The position numbers were made by a program, and so were the translations under genes. The notes under the pieces were generated by a model. The model was given only the letters and a program-made list of their open reading frames with translations, was not told the origin of the DNA and did no database searches. A DNA stretch of 64,000 nucleotides from Porodaedalea pini (Eukaryota > Basidiomycota > Agaricomycetes > Hymenochaetales > Hymenochaetaceae), in contig NBAY01000039.1 of NCBI GenBank assembly GCA_002794775.1, positions 248,001 to 312,000 on the forward strand. The letters are read 5' to 3'. Shown here in pieces: positions 34,793 through 48,978 of this stretch (the first letter of the stretch is position 1; each line of letters opens with the position of its first letter).

Positions 34793-35815
34793 AGCGCTCG
34801 AGCCTCTACGTGTGTGGTAGGAGGATGAGATATCCCGAATACCTTGCGCGTCTGTGAGGATGGCACTCTAATATATACTAGCACCACAACTGCAGCGCGT
34901 GCCTGACGTCACAGATTTGATCAGGGCGATGCAAGTAGGGAAGCTTAAGCCTGAATTTGGTACATTAACCGAGTAAGCGGAACACCTGGTTATTTTGAGG
35001 TTTGAATACCCATGCATTAATATTGTGTACCGAAACCTTGTTTGCGTTAATATTTATTGGTTATGAGACTCGAATCCGAAATGAGATACGCTCACGGCGC
35101 AGGTCACTGTTAGAGCGGAGCTAGACAAGTTTATTACTCCGACAGGCGTCTCGCGTTCAAGTTGAGTTCGCGACGCGTCGTCAGTCGTTGCTTCGTACTG
35201 CCTCTGCGGCGCATCGTCCATCAATGCTATCTGTGTCTTTATCAAACGACGTGGTGGCTCAAACTGACCAGAACGCCGAAAAAATCGATGGAAGAACAGG
35301 CACAGGCTCGATTTGCACCTACATTACTCAATTGCTTCGGGCATCCAGAGAATGCACTAGTAATTCTAGATAGGATCATTCAGATCTGTCTTTCCTGCTA
35401 AAGCATCGACTTCGAGTATTCCCGAATTATGAAGCAGCAGCTTTACCCATCTGGAGAACTTATTTTTTTGCTCCATCAGGAAATTTCCTCACGTTCTTAC
35501 GCCTTTAGGACGTCGAATTGCTCGTCTCAGCACTAGTACTTCCAGAGGTGCCAAATATTTTCTGCAGACATCTATATCATCGTTAACTTATGTTTTCATC
35601 AGACACTGCCTGAGCGCACGAGACGGCACCGCACTCGACTACGTTTACTGTTGTGGCGAATTAGAGGAACAATCCGTGGGCACCCAATGGGGCCAGAACT
35701 GGCGCCGACTGATTAAATACATATCAAGCGATATCTCCGGGGAACACGCCTACATTGTATTCAGTGCACCTAGTCTAGCGAGATGTGTCCCCAACTAGTA
35801 GGCAGGGCGTCAGCC
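34793..35815. other. Intergenic region, no gene confirmed
   Basis: Short frames occur, for example + 35221-35373 (begins MLSVSLSNDVVAQTD) and a coding-like stretch before a TAG at 35797-35799 (YVYCCGELEEQSVGTQWG), but no start and splice structure could be settled. Confidence 0.3.
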
Positions 35816-37017
35816 ATGGACTCATCAGCAGTCGCCTTCCTAACACAAATATCCATATCTAGCCCCTTGAATGGTCTTGAATATGACGCGGATGGCATGA
35901 CTACAGTACGTTGCCTGTGCCCTTTGTTTGGCCTGCCATGAATCCCCGCTAAAGTCTCTCAGGCATTTCTCGCAGTAAATTCTGCGTCTTTACTTCTGTT
36001 TATCATTCTGTCGGTCCTCTGTAGCGCCGCTCTAGGCGTCACTCTTGGGCCTCGTCTTCCGCATCTTACGCCTTTGGCCGCACTCTCCTTCAATGTCATC
36101 CAGACAAGCGCAATGGTCACCTCTTGCTTTATCTCATCCGACAACGGTTCAGTTTCAAGGTCATTGGAAAAACTGATCGTAGCCACATGGGCATTGGAGG
36201 CATTTTGCGGAAACTGGGCTTTACTTTTCTGTTCCTCTCCTTCTGCCTCTTGCTCAGGGACAGATTTGCGACCTTCAAAGGGGCCAGGACCTTAGAAGGT
36301 CCTGGTCACGCGGCGAGGCTCGACCCTGCGTGGACAAAAGCTTACTTTGCGTGGTTCATACTTCTCGTCGCCTTCGGCGCTACTGCGGCGGCCTTGTATA
36401 CGAGCTACATAAGCATGCTCTTCCTCGGAGGGCGCTCCAGTTCAGATATCATGCGACTATCTGGCCGCTTCCAGTACATCTTCGATGCCTTGTGGTATAC
36501 CTCCGCGTTTCTCGTGGGTAGCCTTGCTCTGCATGTCTACAAGACTATGCGACGCATCGGTGCTGACGACGTGGTGAGCCTGCTACGCATTTATTCAGTG
36601 AGGATAAGAGTCAACCGAACTCCTACCAGATCACAAAATTGCTTCTCTACAGCGCATTTCCGCTATACGTCTGCCTAATCATCCAGAACCTCGCCTTCAC
36701 AATCTTGTTCTCTCCTTTGGGGATTGAGGTGTGGCGCAGCATCGTACTCATCCAGAAATTGCTCCTCATGTCCGCCATATTTGCAAACGGCCTATACGCT
36801 GCCATTGCTTTGAGCCTCATCCTCTGTGGGCTTCGACTCGGGTGCTCTGGGTGTGTCCAGGCTGGAGAAGAGGGAACAGGCCGTGAGTGTTGATCTGCTC
36901 TTTCTTTTCGATATGTTGGGATATTTATGGCTTTCGCAGCTTCGAGGACATGGCAGCCGACCAGTTACCATTCTGCATGAATCTAAGTCCTTCACGAATC
37001 ATAAAGGATTTCCTTAG
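35816..37017 (+). CDS. Multi-pass membrane protein, frame broken near 36223
   Basis: ATG 35816. Introns 35906-35962, 36574-36629 and 36883-36939. It has about seven hydrophobic helices: VNSASLLLFIILSVLCSAAL, the ALSFNVIQTSAMV region, GFTFLFLSFCLLL, WFILLVAFGATAAALYTSYI, LWYTSAFLVGSLAL, YVCLIIQNLAFTILF and LLLMSAIFANGLYAAIAL. The reading frame changes by one base between CGNWALLF and LFLSFCLLL, in a T/C-rich run near 36220-36226. The paralogous fragment at 7607-7850 is continuous across this point, which argues for a base loss here (real or a sequencing error). The family is not recognised and the function is unknown. Confidence 0.65.
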
Positions 37018-37658
37018 CGATGGCTGCAGAACTGATACTTGTCTGGGAAATTGCAGACGACTCTGAGGACCCACTTAGTTTTCACTAGTAATAGTGACCT
37101 ATCGCTGCCCAGGATGCCCTCCCTACTTATGAACTGGTCGCAACTGTACGGTTTAGAACAATATACTTCAAATGCTCCCTCAACGTGCAATATTAATCAA
37201 TATTTCTCGATATATTCGGCCTTGGACCCACAGTCAGAAGCGGTGATGCCAGTTCTAAACCAGACTAAGGACTTATTCGTTATCCAACGTTAACCCGTCC
37301 ACGCTATCGACTCTTCGCGTCTCCGAAAGACACGCCCATATTATGTTCTCCAGATATCCACCCAGCCAGTTTCATTATTCCATAACTCTGATTCAAAAGA
37401 AAGGACCAGGATCATCATGCAGGAAGGGAAGGTAAAATTGGATTCATTTCATTGATTGCGATGAGGAAAGGTAGGAAAAGTTAACGTGAAGGAAAAAGAA
37501 GTCATGATCAAAGCTAAATCGGAGTAGGTATCGTAGACGATAAGGGAAGGAAAGAGCTTAGCATGAATGGGCGCGATGAGACCGTGCATAACAAAGAGGA
37601 ATCCCTGGTATATTGGGAAGAAAAGTATAAAGACCAACGCTGGCCGTGAACCATGCGT
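37018..37658. other. Region between membrane protein and tubulin 3' ends
   Basis: No gene recognised; it contains the 3' untranslated parts of two convergent genes. Confidence 0.4.
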
Positions 37659-39563
<1,905 letters not shown>

Positions 39564-40006
39564 GCTACAGTAAATGGACGTGTCAGTCCTTATTCTACGA
39601 CGCGACGCTTGAGAGAACGCGGTCTAAAGGAAAGAGGCTTTCGAGGGCCAACAATGGTTGAACTTGCGATGAGACGCGTTTTTTCGCGCGCCGATCGCCG
39701 AAAACCGCAATGAGGAGATGCTTTTTGTAATATTTTTCTCACCTGACGAATCTGATTGAGGTGGCAAAGAGGGAGGTTAGATGTAGCGGTAGGTTGAAAG
39801 GACACGAGGTGGTAAAGGGCGCGAGCACGAGATTTGGCTAAACCCGGGACTTGCCCTATGAATTAAATCTCCGACAATAAAGATTGGTGGCACGATTTTT
39901 CCTACATTTCGCCAACATCTCGTTGTAAATATATAAACATTACACAGTCAACAAGATTAAATCTCAGGAGCTTCAGAGTAACGACAGGAGGCTATATTTG
40001 TAATGA
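39564..40006. other. Beta-tubulin promoter region
   Basis: 443 bp between the tubulin start and the D1 stop, both on the minus strand. No specific element was assigned. Confidence 0.4.
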
Positions 40007-40750
40007 TCATGGCCAGAAGGTGGCTGCGTTAATCGAGGCTTCTTCTGTCGCTGTCTTCTTTGTTGAACCCGAACCACCTGCAATCTCAATCCCGTCCACT
40101 GAATTTATCATGCATTTCAGAAGTCAACTCAGGAAGCAAGTGTAACATTGAAACTCACGGGATACAACGCACCTCCAGGTACGTTTGTGCTCAGGGCCAT
40201 GTGGAGAAGAGTCGAACTTGATCCTCTGCTCTAAGTTCTGCTCCGCTACGTAGTCCATGAAGATCGGATGATAGTTTCGCGTTGCAGGAAGAGCAGTCCC
40301 TTCTGCCTCTTAAGCGGATGTGAGTATCACTATATCTACTAGAACAATTTGGGCTACAACTGACCCAGCATCTTGATTGACTGATAAGCAGCTTCCTTGT
40401 CCGCAGACCTCTTGGTAAAAGCGCATGCTTTTCCGTATTCTTTGTTGTCGACTGGAGTTGATGATGAGCGCTTGAACTTTGTTCTTATGTTCAGAAACAT
40501 ACTGAAACAAACGGACGTCCACTGGGGCATGTGAGCATCGCCTTCTGAACCGCTCTCCACGCATAGCTTCTTTCCGTTTGCAGTACAAAAATTGGCGAGA
40601 GCGGTCATATAGCCTGCGTATGCACACGTATAAGAACCTCGACATGTCCGTAATTGAGGGAATCCACTGACTGTTCTTTGGGTTAATCGGGATGTCCGTA
40701 GGCGGAGGACGCTCGGACGGTAGATTCTTGAATTCAAATTTCACAGCCAT
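40007..40750 (-). CDS. D1: protein with two dsRNA-binding-type domains, no kinase
   Basis: ATG 40750 (MAVKFEFKNLPSERPPP; an in-frame Met at 40822 is possible). Introns follow NPKN (about 58 nt), the first beta2 strand, KML (about 56 nt), and the second beta2 strand. Domain 1: YMTALANFCTANGKK, GDAHMPQWTSVC, then VDNKEYG and TKRSADKEAAYQSIKML. Domain 2: PIFMDYVAEQNLEQRIKF, GPEHKRTWRCVVS, then DGIEIAGG and TKKTATEEASINAATFW. Both show the alpha-beta-beta-beta-alpha order and the GPxH loop of dsRBDs. It resembles the C-terminal part of the neighbouring kinases and ends in TGA at 40009-40007. It could be a free RNA-binding partner or a decoy of those kinases (inference). Confidence 0.7.
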
Positions 40751-41428
40751 GGGATCAAAGCAAGAAGAGATGGAGTGGAATGGAAGAAGGCAAGCACTAG
40801 AGAGCGGCGACGAAAGATCCAATCCGTCGTGGATGATGTTCTCTGGCTACCCAAAAGATGGAGCTTATATCTCTTACCGATTCTATAGCCGCAGCTCCTC
40901 CTTAACGCACAGCCCCCTCGTACGACTGCTTGAAAAGTCGGCTGCGCATAAGTACACTGCCAGCGCTTCTAGTTCTCTTCTTCTGACTCGTGTTATCCTT
41001 CGAGGCACTAGTCCGCGGTCCAGCTGACTATTTGATGTATTCATCCCGCGGTAGCTGCTCAATAGAAGTATCCTTGTCTCGTAGTCCACATACAGGAGTT
41101 AGTACTCACGCAGCACATGAATAACATCCAGCAAAAAAGTTCAATGAAAAATTTTCAATCGAAGGTATGTGAGTGCAGGATTGGAAAACTTATCGGGTGG
41201 GAATAGTCGCAATGCTGCGGAGAAGGAGGGAAGCAGGGAAAATGCACGGTGAAATGGTCAGGATGACATATTGTGACTCTCCGTGATTCATCCTGGGCTC
41301 CGGAGCTAGTATCACAAACCTCGGTCTGGCCATGACAGAAATTTTCTAGAGTGACTCCTTGAACCCTGTATGGTCAAGACGCCCTCATGGTTCTGTGTAC
41401 GGTACAAGTAGAAAACACATTCCGAATT
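40751..41428. other. Intergenic region between D1 and K1
   Basis: Upstream region of D1 and 3' flank of K1; no gene recognised. Confidence 0.4.
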
Positions 41429-44400
41429 TCAACGCCAAGTGTTCGCAGTAGCATTATGCCACGCTAGCGCGACGTTGCGCGCCGCCCTCTCCTCTGCTAT
41501 CGCAGACGTAGGCCCGAGCCCCTCCACTACAGGACTTCCGTCAATTATGGCCACAAATCAGCGTAATGAACTTTCCTTTCAGTTTGATAAACAAACAAAC
41601 AAATGAATGTTTTCCTATAGACCCATATTTCGGGGCTATCTGCGCTTGCTTTTGATTGCGTGGTCCAAGTTACGCGAGCGTCTAGATTGTTGTTGCTTAC
41701 AGCCTTTTTCATAAGTCCTGCGACACGTGCATGTCACGTGAAATGAGCCGCGTCAGAGCCAAAGTGTCGAAAAATTAGAATGAATGCCTATTTTCTCTGT
41801 GAATTCTGCACAGTACCTGCTCATTAAGTACTCAAAAAAAAGGCACAGTTCTCAGGAGAAGAAATATGTAAAATAGGAGCAATAAATTGACTGTGTAGGC
41901 GGGTGGAGATCAAACAAGTGCAGCTGTCTGTTCTCTCACCCATTTCCACTGAGATTCAAAAATTATGGCTCCCTACATCTACCTATAAAATTCTTTCCTG
42001 TGTCTGTAAATTAATTATATGACTATACCAACATCTCCTGCAAGTTTGAAGCCAATCCATTCAGTATTCATGGTCCAGCAGCAAGATTTGTGTTCCACTT
42101 CAAGCTCTTTCCACCCTCCTTTTCTCACAACAGGTCTTGCAGAGTAGAACACAAATCTTGCTGCTGGACCATGAATACTGAATGGATTGGCTTCAAACTT
42201 GCAGGAGATGTTGGTATAGTCATATAATTAATTTACAGACACAGGAAAGAATTTTATAGGTAGATGTAGGGGAGCCATAATTTTTGAATCTCAGTGGAAA
42301 TGGGTGAGAGAACAGACCAGCTGCACTTGTTTGATCTCCACCCGCCTACACAGTCAATTTATTGCTCCCTATTTTACATATTTCTTCTCCTGAGAACTGT
42401 GCCTTTTTTTTGAGTACTTAATGAGCAGGTACTGTGCAGAATTCACAGAGAAAATAGGCATTCATTCTAATTTTTCGACACTTTGGCTCTGACGCGGCTC
42501 ATTTCACGTGACATGCACGTGTCGCAGGACTTATGAAAAAGGCTGTAAATGGCTCGTCAGGGTAGGCAAGTATCGTAACGTCGGAAAGTAATCCGGGTTT
42601 TCGAGATCTATCGCGAGAATTAGAACGCAAGCACGTATCGAAAATGACGTGAATGCGCACATAATCTCTCCAAGGTAGCCCGGGCCGCTATCTCCTTTGC
42701 CTGCTTTTCCCTCCCCTCCATGCCTCGCCCATACTCATAATCATTAACTATGATGACATGTGCGTATTTGTCAGTCACATTCAAGCTGACAACGTGTAAT
42801 ACTATCGACACACTTTTGCAGATCACCAAGTGCGTTGGAGCAAGTTCGAAACCGTTTGTCTCTCCTGACTCATAGATCAAGTTGAGACTGGACTGTATTT
42901 GACAAAGCTCGGACAAAACCATCTGCGCAGCTTCACACTGTAGTAAGAAAAAATAATTGTGACGCACGAAAGCACTTACATTTGTTCAGACTGTTCTGAA
43001 GCAAGGTCTCAATAGTCGGTGGACTGGGTGGAGGAAGCATGTTAAAAAATGGACGCGTGGTCGACAAGATCAAGTCCGCTGGTATAATACGGTTCTGCAG
43101 GGTGAGACCCTCCGTATTGATCCCTAATTTTGCCTCTGCCCGAGGCTCTGATGCAAGTGGTTCCAGAATGTCTCGAGCTTTCGGGAGCTGAGATTCTAGG
43201 AGAAATTGAGAGGGAAAAAAATCTCACATTGATTCTGACTTAGATTGGGAACATTTATTGATTGTGAAAACGAGCGTCGACGAGACCCGCTAGATAGCTC
43301 GCTCCCATTGCCGCCGACCTGGCTCAAAATTTCAGGCTCTTCTTTGATGTGGATGTCGACAGAACGCCGCAGCATGTCAGGGTTCTTCGGATTTCCAGTG
43401 TCACTGCAGTGTGCCTCCGTGTCCGCGCAGTAGGAACTTGCATTGATTGTAAGAAGTATAAAAGAGTTGATAGAGGGGTAAATTTACCAGATAATGGACT
43501 TCAGTATATCTATGGCAGGCCGATGCACACGATCTTTTGTCCAGCATAACTGGCAAAACGCGGAGCTATTACACCTGTGTTTTTCGAAGTCTTCTCTATG
43601 AAATTTGGGGGGAAATCCGGGTAGGTCCCCACATTTGATCTTCAACAACACTTTTCCATCAGCGAGCATTCCGATATTGGGAATATCATAATATGGAAAT
43701 TGCCCGGAGATCAGTTGCTATGCTTGTTCATTAGTAAGGAAGAAGCAAGCTAGTGTTGTACTTGTTTCCATCTTACTCACTAGCACTGTGCATCCGAGAC
43801 TCCACACGTCGTCCTCTTTGGATGGAGCTAGAGCATTATTATTGAAGTCCAGATATTCGGGGGCAGTCCAACGACAAGCTCTGTTTCCATCTGTTGTTGT
43901 GGTCGAAAATGTCCCGTCAAGGCGCAAAGCTCTTGAAAGACCGAAATCGCCTATGCAAGCACGCCCAGAGTGTGTGATGAGAACATTGTCCTGAAGATTG
44001 CAATAATCAGCATATTCGTTATTCGTTTGCAAAGAAGTGAGCGACCCACGCCCTTGATGTCACCATGCACAACGTTAAGTCCGTGTAGATAAGAAAGCCC
44101 GCTCGTGATTTCGCGTATCTTCAGTGTTTCACAACAGTGAGAAGAAGTAATGGAATTGTAGAAACTGCTCACCAATTGTATGATATTACCCCTGCGCTCG
44201 TTGTTTAAATATTCAACTGCTGTTCCGAAGTCTGAAACTAGAGACGGGAAGGGTGCATCTTTTCTTTTCACTATTCCATGCAGCTTCAAAACATTTGGAT
44301 GATTGAGTGAGGCCCAGTTTCTAATTTCGCGATCAAGTTTCTTCCGAATTTATTTTCAGGTTTGTTTGATGAAACACGATTGCTGTATGTGACGCACCCG

Positions 44401-44670
44401 TTCTATTCCCCTGCCTACCCATCTTATGGCCTTGACCGCAAAAAGAGTACTCCCAGACTCCGATAAACAGGATGAGGAATCTCGAGCTCTGTATTGGTAG
44501 ACAAACGAGTAACCCCCGCAAGCGAAGGGATTGACGTCCACTTCTTCTAGCTCTTCTGTCAAGTCTCTGATTGAGCCGTCCGTGAGTATGGAGGACTGAG
44601 GAGACAATGGGCTCTCATAGAAGGACGAAGACATTTCCGCGACAGGAGAAGATCGTGAGGGGCCAGCCAT
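41429..44670 (-). pseudogene. K1: TKL-type kinase with dsRBD; second dsRBD cut by a MITE
   Basis: ATG 44670. The kinase domain is complete: NPFACGGYSFVYQ loop, FAVKAI lysine, VVHGDIKGDNVLI (HGD in place of HRD), IGDFGLSRAL, WTAPEYL and DVWSLGC. A linker with PPPSPP leads to dsRBD 1: AQMVLSELCQIQSSLNLIY, GFELAPTHLVIC, then NDYEYGRG and REKQAKEIAARATLERL. The second dsRBD (NPDYFPTLRYLPTLTSH then NNNLDARVTWTTQSK) is split inside a Leu codon by the foldback MITE (41700-42545, TA duplication). Its last intron has AA instead of AG before TTGACGG. A shortened kinase plus one dsRBD could still be made if splicing stops near 42620. It is a tandem paralogue of K2. Confidence 0.75.
41698..42547. mobile_element. 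Foldback MITE with TA duplication
   Basis: 846 bp (41700-42545) flanked by TA at 41698-41699 and 42546-42547. The left arm starts CAGCCTTTTTCATAAGTCCT and the right arm ends with its reverse complement. The arms pair over roughly 400 bp each around a centre near 42135. TA target and CAG-type ends suggest mobilisation by a Tc1/mariner transposase. It carries no coding capacity. The paralogous K2 locus (about 46100-46110) shows the uninterrupted sequence. Confidence 0.9.
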
Positions 44671-45838
44671 AGTTGATAGGTAGGTGCTGTGAGGTGTCGC
44701 TTATGCATCGAAATGTTGAGAGTTCAAGTACATGCACCCTCTCACATCCATTCTTTCGGGCGGACCGAAATCGTCGCATCAGGTTCGCGAACTTAATGTA
44801 GCAAAGAAAGTTCAACAATTGTTAATGCCGATTCAATCCTTCCTAGGAGAAGCTGCATCCGAGTCGTGCTTCAAGCAGTGTGACCCTCGGACAATCCCCT
44901 AAGATCGAAGGCACGCAAGCTGTGCGTGTATCACAGGAGTTTGATACAGGATAAATCGTGGCTTGATGCATTGCCATAAGCCTAGCTATAGCCTCAGGAC
45001 ATGATGATCATGCAAGGAGTTGGGATTTCGCTTACACAGGCACTAACTAACAGCAGACTGTCGTAGTCAGCTTATGTAAGTGGCTAAAATCCCTGAGCGC
45101 AGCCTCACTAAGTCACTTGACGGGGGTGCCTTGAAGTCAGTCAGAGACCCAATACATTATTCACTGTGAGGTACTAGAGCTTCTAGTTTAAGTGCATTAA
45201 ATGGTAACACTAGCCAAGCGAACAAGGTCGCTCATTTTTATAGGGTTCGGTTGGTTTAATGAATCTAAAATGCCCAAGCTTCCATTTCTCTCAAACACGA
45301 AAGCGGTGAGTCGCCTCTGCCCCCTTGCCTTTTCTATTTGACAATCTTGAGGAGCAGCAAAACGCGCTCTCATGTCATCGTTGAATTACTGAACATATAT
45401 CTGCAATGAGTCACCGGCAAGTGTCTAGATCTTTTCAGCCAACATTGCAGAACTTACTTGCTTTCAACGGATAAAAACGAATATCCGGACTGATACACAC
45501 TCTTCATACGAGGAAAGCAGTAAAATAGACGTGCACGGAAAACTGCCTGTCCCGCAACACGTATACAGAAGCAATCATGCGTACAGCGTACAAACCTAAA
45601 ATCCGCCGTAAGGAATCAAGGGTAAATGTCCATTGGATGGTATACGAGTATGTGCCTGAGAAAACACAGAAAGAGAGTGGGTTGCAGTGTGATGAATGTA
45701 CTAGGAGACGAGCGACTCCCTGATTTAACACATCAAGACGGCTCCTTGAAATTCTCTCGATCAACACGAATCCGCAATTAATTCATAACTAGGACTTTGT
45801 AAGCGTGAGTTGAGTAGCTCACAATCCGAGTTGCATCG
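44671..45838. other. Intergenic region between K1 and K2
   Basis: 1.2 kb with the K1 promoter side and K2 3' flank. Small frames only; no gene recognised. Confidence 0.4.
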
Positions 45839-48225
45839 TCAAGTTTCATTCGCTGCAGCACGATGCCACGCCAACGCGACGTGACGAGCCGCAGCCTCCT
45901 CTGCTATGGCAGGTGACGATCCAACCCCAGCCGCTACGGGAATACCGTCGACTAAAACAAAGGAGTTAGCGTAATGAAGTCTCTTCTCAGTCTTAGTAAG
46001 TAACAGACAAGTGAATGTTTTCCTATAAACCCATCTTTCAGGGTTATCTGCGCTTGGTCCCGATTGCATATTCCAAGTCGCACGAGCGCTCAGGTTATTG
46101 CGGCTCAAATGGCTCGTTAGGATAGGCAAATAGGATAATGCTGGAATATAGGCTGGGTATTCGAGGTCTATCACGAGTATAAGAACGCAAGCATGTATTA
46201 AAAATGATGTGATTGCGTACATAATCTTTCCAGAGCAACAAGAGCAGCCTTTTCCTTCGCGTGCTTCTTTTTGCCCTCCACACTCCCGATACCATACTCT
46301 TTATCGTTGACTAAGGCGAGTTGTTAAGCATATCTGTGAAAACTGGGTAGTACATTCTATTTGAGTAACTCACCGATGCATATCACCACATGCGTCCTTG
46401 AATGGCTAGGGCCCGTCGACTCTCCATCCACATAACTCATTTTGAATCCGGATCTGACTTGACAAAGTTCATTCAGAACCGCCTGCGCAGCTATAAAGCG
46501 TTCAGTTGAAGAATGTTCGAGCTCGGTAAAACACCTACAAATATACTTATAATGAAGTATGGATTCAATAGACGGCGGGGGAGGGGGAGGGATCGACGAG
46601 AATGGATCTGATAAGCCCGAGTTTACCTCGTCGGTTTCGGTATGTTCGCTTCGGCTACCCTCCGAGCCGATTGTTGAGTTTGGCTCCTCCTCAGGCTCTG
46701 ATACAAGAGGTTCCTGAATGTCTGGAGCTTTCGGACATTGAGGTTTCGAACAGAAATCCCAAGCAAGAAATAACACTCACGTTGGTTCACACTGGAATCC
46801 GGAATAATTGTTGACTGCGAGGAGGAGCGTGAACGAGATCCATCTGATGCGTCGATGCCATTTTCGTTGATCTGATTCGGATCTTCGAGATCCTCCTCCA
46901 AAGTTGTGCTACCGGAGCCTTGCGGCGCTTCATTGAGCTCTCCAGGGCAGTTGCAGGTTGCCTCCGAGCAATAAGAACTAAAACAGGGCTTGAGCAATAG
47001 CAGCACTTGTTGTAGGTAAGAAGATGCTGACCAGATAACGGATTCGAGAGTATATATCGCTGGCCGATGTACTGGATCTTTCACCCAGCATAAATGGCAG
47101 AAAGCAGTAATACCCTTTCTGAACATTTCGAAGTCTGGCCTGAGTGAGCTTGGAGGAAACTTCGGCAATTCTTCTCTTGAAAGCCGTATGACGACTTCAG
47201 GCTGTTTGGCATCATAAAAAGGAAGCTCCCCAGAAAATAATTGCTAGAGTCATCAGTTACGCAGAGAATAAGTATAGCTGCTTATGACTAACTCACTAAT
47301 ACTGTACAACCGACACTCCAGATATCGCCTGCTTTGGTCGGACCCTGGGGAGGAAGAGCGCCATCTTTAAAGTTGAGATATTCAATAGCTGTCCAGCGAC
47401 TGGACCTATTGCCATCAGTGGTGCTCAATTCTGTTGCGAACCCATCGTGTCCCAGCATTCTGGAGAGACCAAAATCTCCTATTCGTCCACATCCATCATG
47501 CGCAACCAAAACGTTGTCCTACAGGATCAGATGTGGCAGATAGCGTTATCATATGCTTCTGGCCAGAAAAGTAGAAATATGCTTACGCCTTTAATATCTC
47601 CATGCGCAATTCCTTTCTCGTGTAGATATGATAGACCTTTCGTGATATCGCAGACCTAAGTACAATTCCAATGCTCAAGACAGAGAATAAGTTGGGGTGG
47701 TTATTTTGTAGCTCACTAGATGGATGAGATTTGCTTCCGGGTCGTTACGGAGGTACTGCTCCGCTGTGCCCTTTTCCATAAAGTCCGAAACCAGAGATGG
47801 AAACGGGTTGCGATCTCTGAATAGCACTCCATGCAGCTTCAAGACATTCTTGTGATTCAACGAAACCCAAACTCCAATTTCTCGTCGAAGTTTCTGTCGC
47901 GTCTAACGTCAGTCCTCCAATAGGCAGGCTAATATTGCACACACACATTGAGTCCTTTATGACTGTCGCCAATGCACAGTTTCACACTGGCAGTCTTGAC
48001 AGCAAATACATTGCTTCCGATGCCCAGGCCGACGAAGGAGGAGCTGCGTGCTCTATACTTGTAAACATCCGAGTAGCCCCCACAAGCGAAGGGATTATTG
48101 TCCATTTCTTCTAGTTGTCCGGTCAGGTCTTCTATTGGGCTATCCGTAGGAACTGGCGATAATGAGGGGTCGGCAGTAGAAGAAGAAATCTCTGTATCAG
48201 GAGACAATCGTGAAAGGCCGGCCAT
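45839..48225 (-). CDS. K2: TKL-type protein kinase with two C-terminal dsRBD-type domains
   Basis: ATG 48225, eleven exons by eye. The kinase is complete: NPFACGGYSDVYKY, FAVKTA, SLNHKNVLKLHGV, AHGDIKGDNVLV, IGDFGLSRML, WTAIEYL, DIWSVGC and a C-lobe ending CHLCWVKDPVHRPAIYTLES. A long acidic, Ser-rich linker with IPPPPPPSIES follows. dsRBD 1: AQAVLNELCQVRSGFKMSYV, GPSHSRTHVVIC, then NDKEYGIG and KKKHAKEKAALVALERL. dsRBD 2: IPALSYLPILTSHLSRNNLS, ARATWNMQSG, then DGIPVAAGVG and AEEAAARHVALAW. The stop is TGA 45841-45839. The KKxAK pattern of dsRBD 1 is the classic RNA contact. Kinase plus dsRBDs recalls PKR, but the kinase is of TKL style and the order is reversed. Substrate unknown. Confidence 0.8.
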
Positions 48226-48978
48226 GGCTGGAAGACGATACTACAGGAGAATTGTCTCGTCAGGTATCATGCTCGCATCGATATCTTGGGGATATATATA
48301 CCTTCTCACGTCCATTCTTTCCGGTGGTCCAGGATCACCGCATTGAGTTCGCGAACTCCAGGACGTCCCGAAGAAGTTCAGCGATTTGCTAATTCCGCTT
48401 CAGAGCGTCTCAGGCGGTCCTAGGGGAAGCGGCATTGCGCTCCAAAGCAGTGTGACGATTGGAAACCCCCAGATTGAAACCATGCGGTCTGTTCGTGTAC
48501 TCTTGGAGTTTAACGCTGGCCTTTGGGTTCGTTTGAGCCTTGAGGTCACGTACAAACTTAGCTCTATCATTTTAAGTTTACACCGATGTCCACAACAAGC
48601 GCTCACATAACGCATGGTAAATCCCACGGCACAGCATCAGGTGGGCACACACTGGATTCAAGAGCAACCTAAACTATTTATCAAATTCAGCTGAAGAGCT
48701 TGATATGTTACGTCGCTTTCGATGAAAGAACATTATTGTTTGTCGTCTATTATAATTACAGCACCGATCAAGTAAGTTTGAGCCTGGGGCTGACCACTTT
48801 GACATGGTCTGAGCAAGAAAAGTTCTCAGCCCGTCTGAATCCGAATGCCAGTCAAACCGCTCAGCATAAAGCGGCGAACTGTTTCTGATTTTCTCTCCAC
48901 CTCCTTTCCTTGCTACTACTTCCTACTAGCCTGGTGCTGGCCCTCCATTTTGCCTAATATCATTGCGCATAAAGTACC
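48226..48978. other. Divergent promoter region, K2 and lyase
   Basis: 753 bp between two outward-facing starts. Nothing specific assigned. Confidence 0.4.

Noticed and set aside
46357..46776. Continuous frame in K2 across the linker-dsRBD junction, suggesting no intron there
   Set aside because: A 48-nt GTAGGT...TTATAG intron gives the same phase and the same exon start (CTGCGCAG) as in K1; the unspliced reading would put unrelated residues in the domain.
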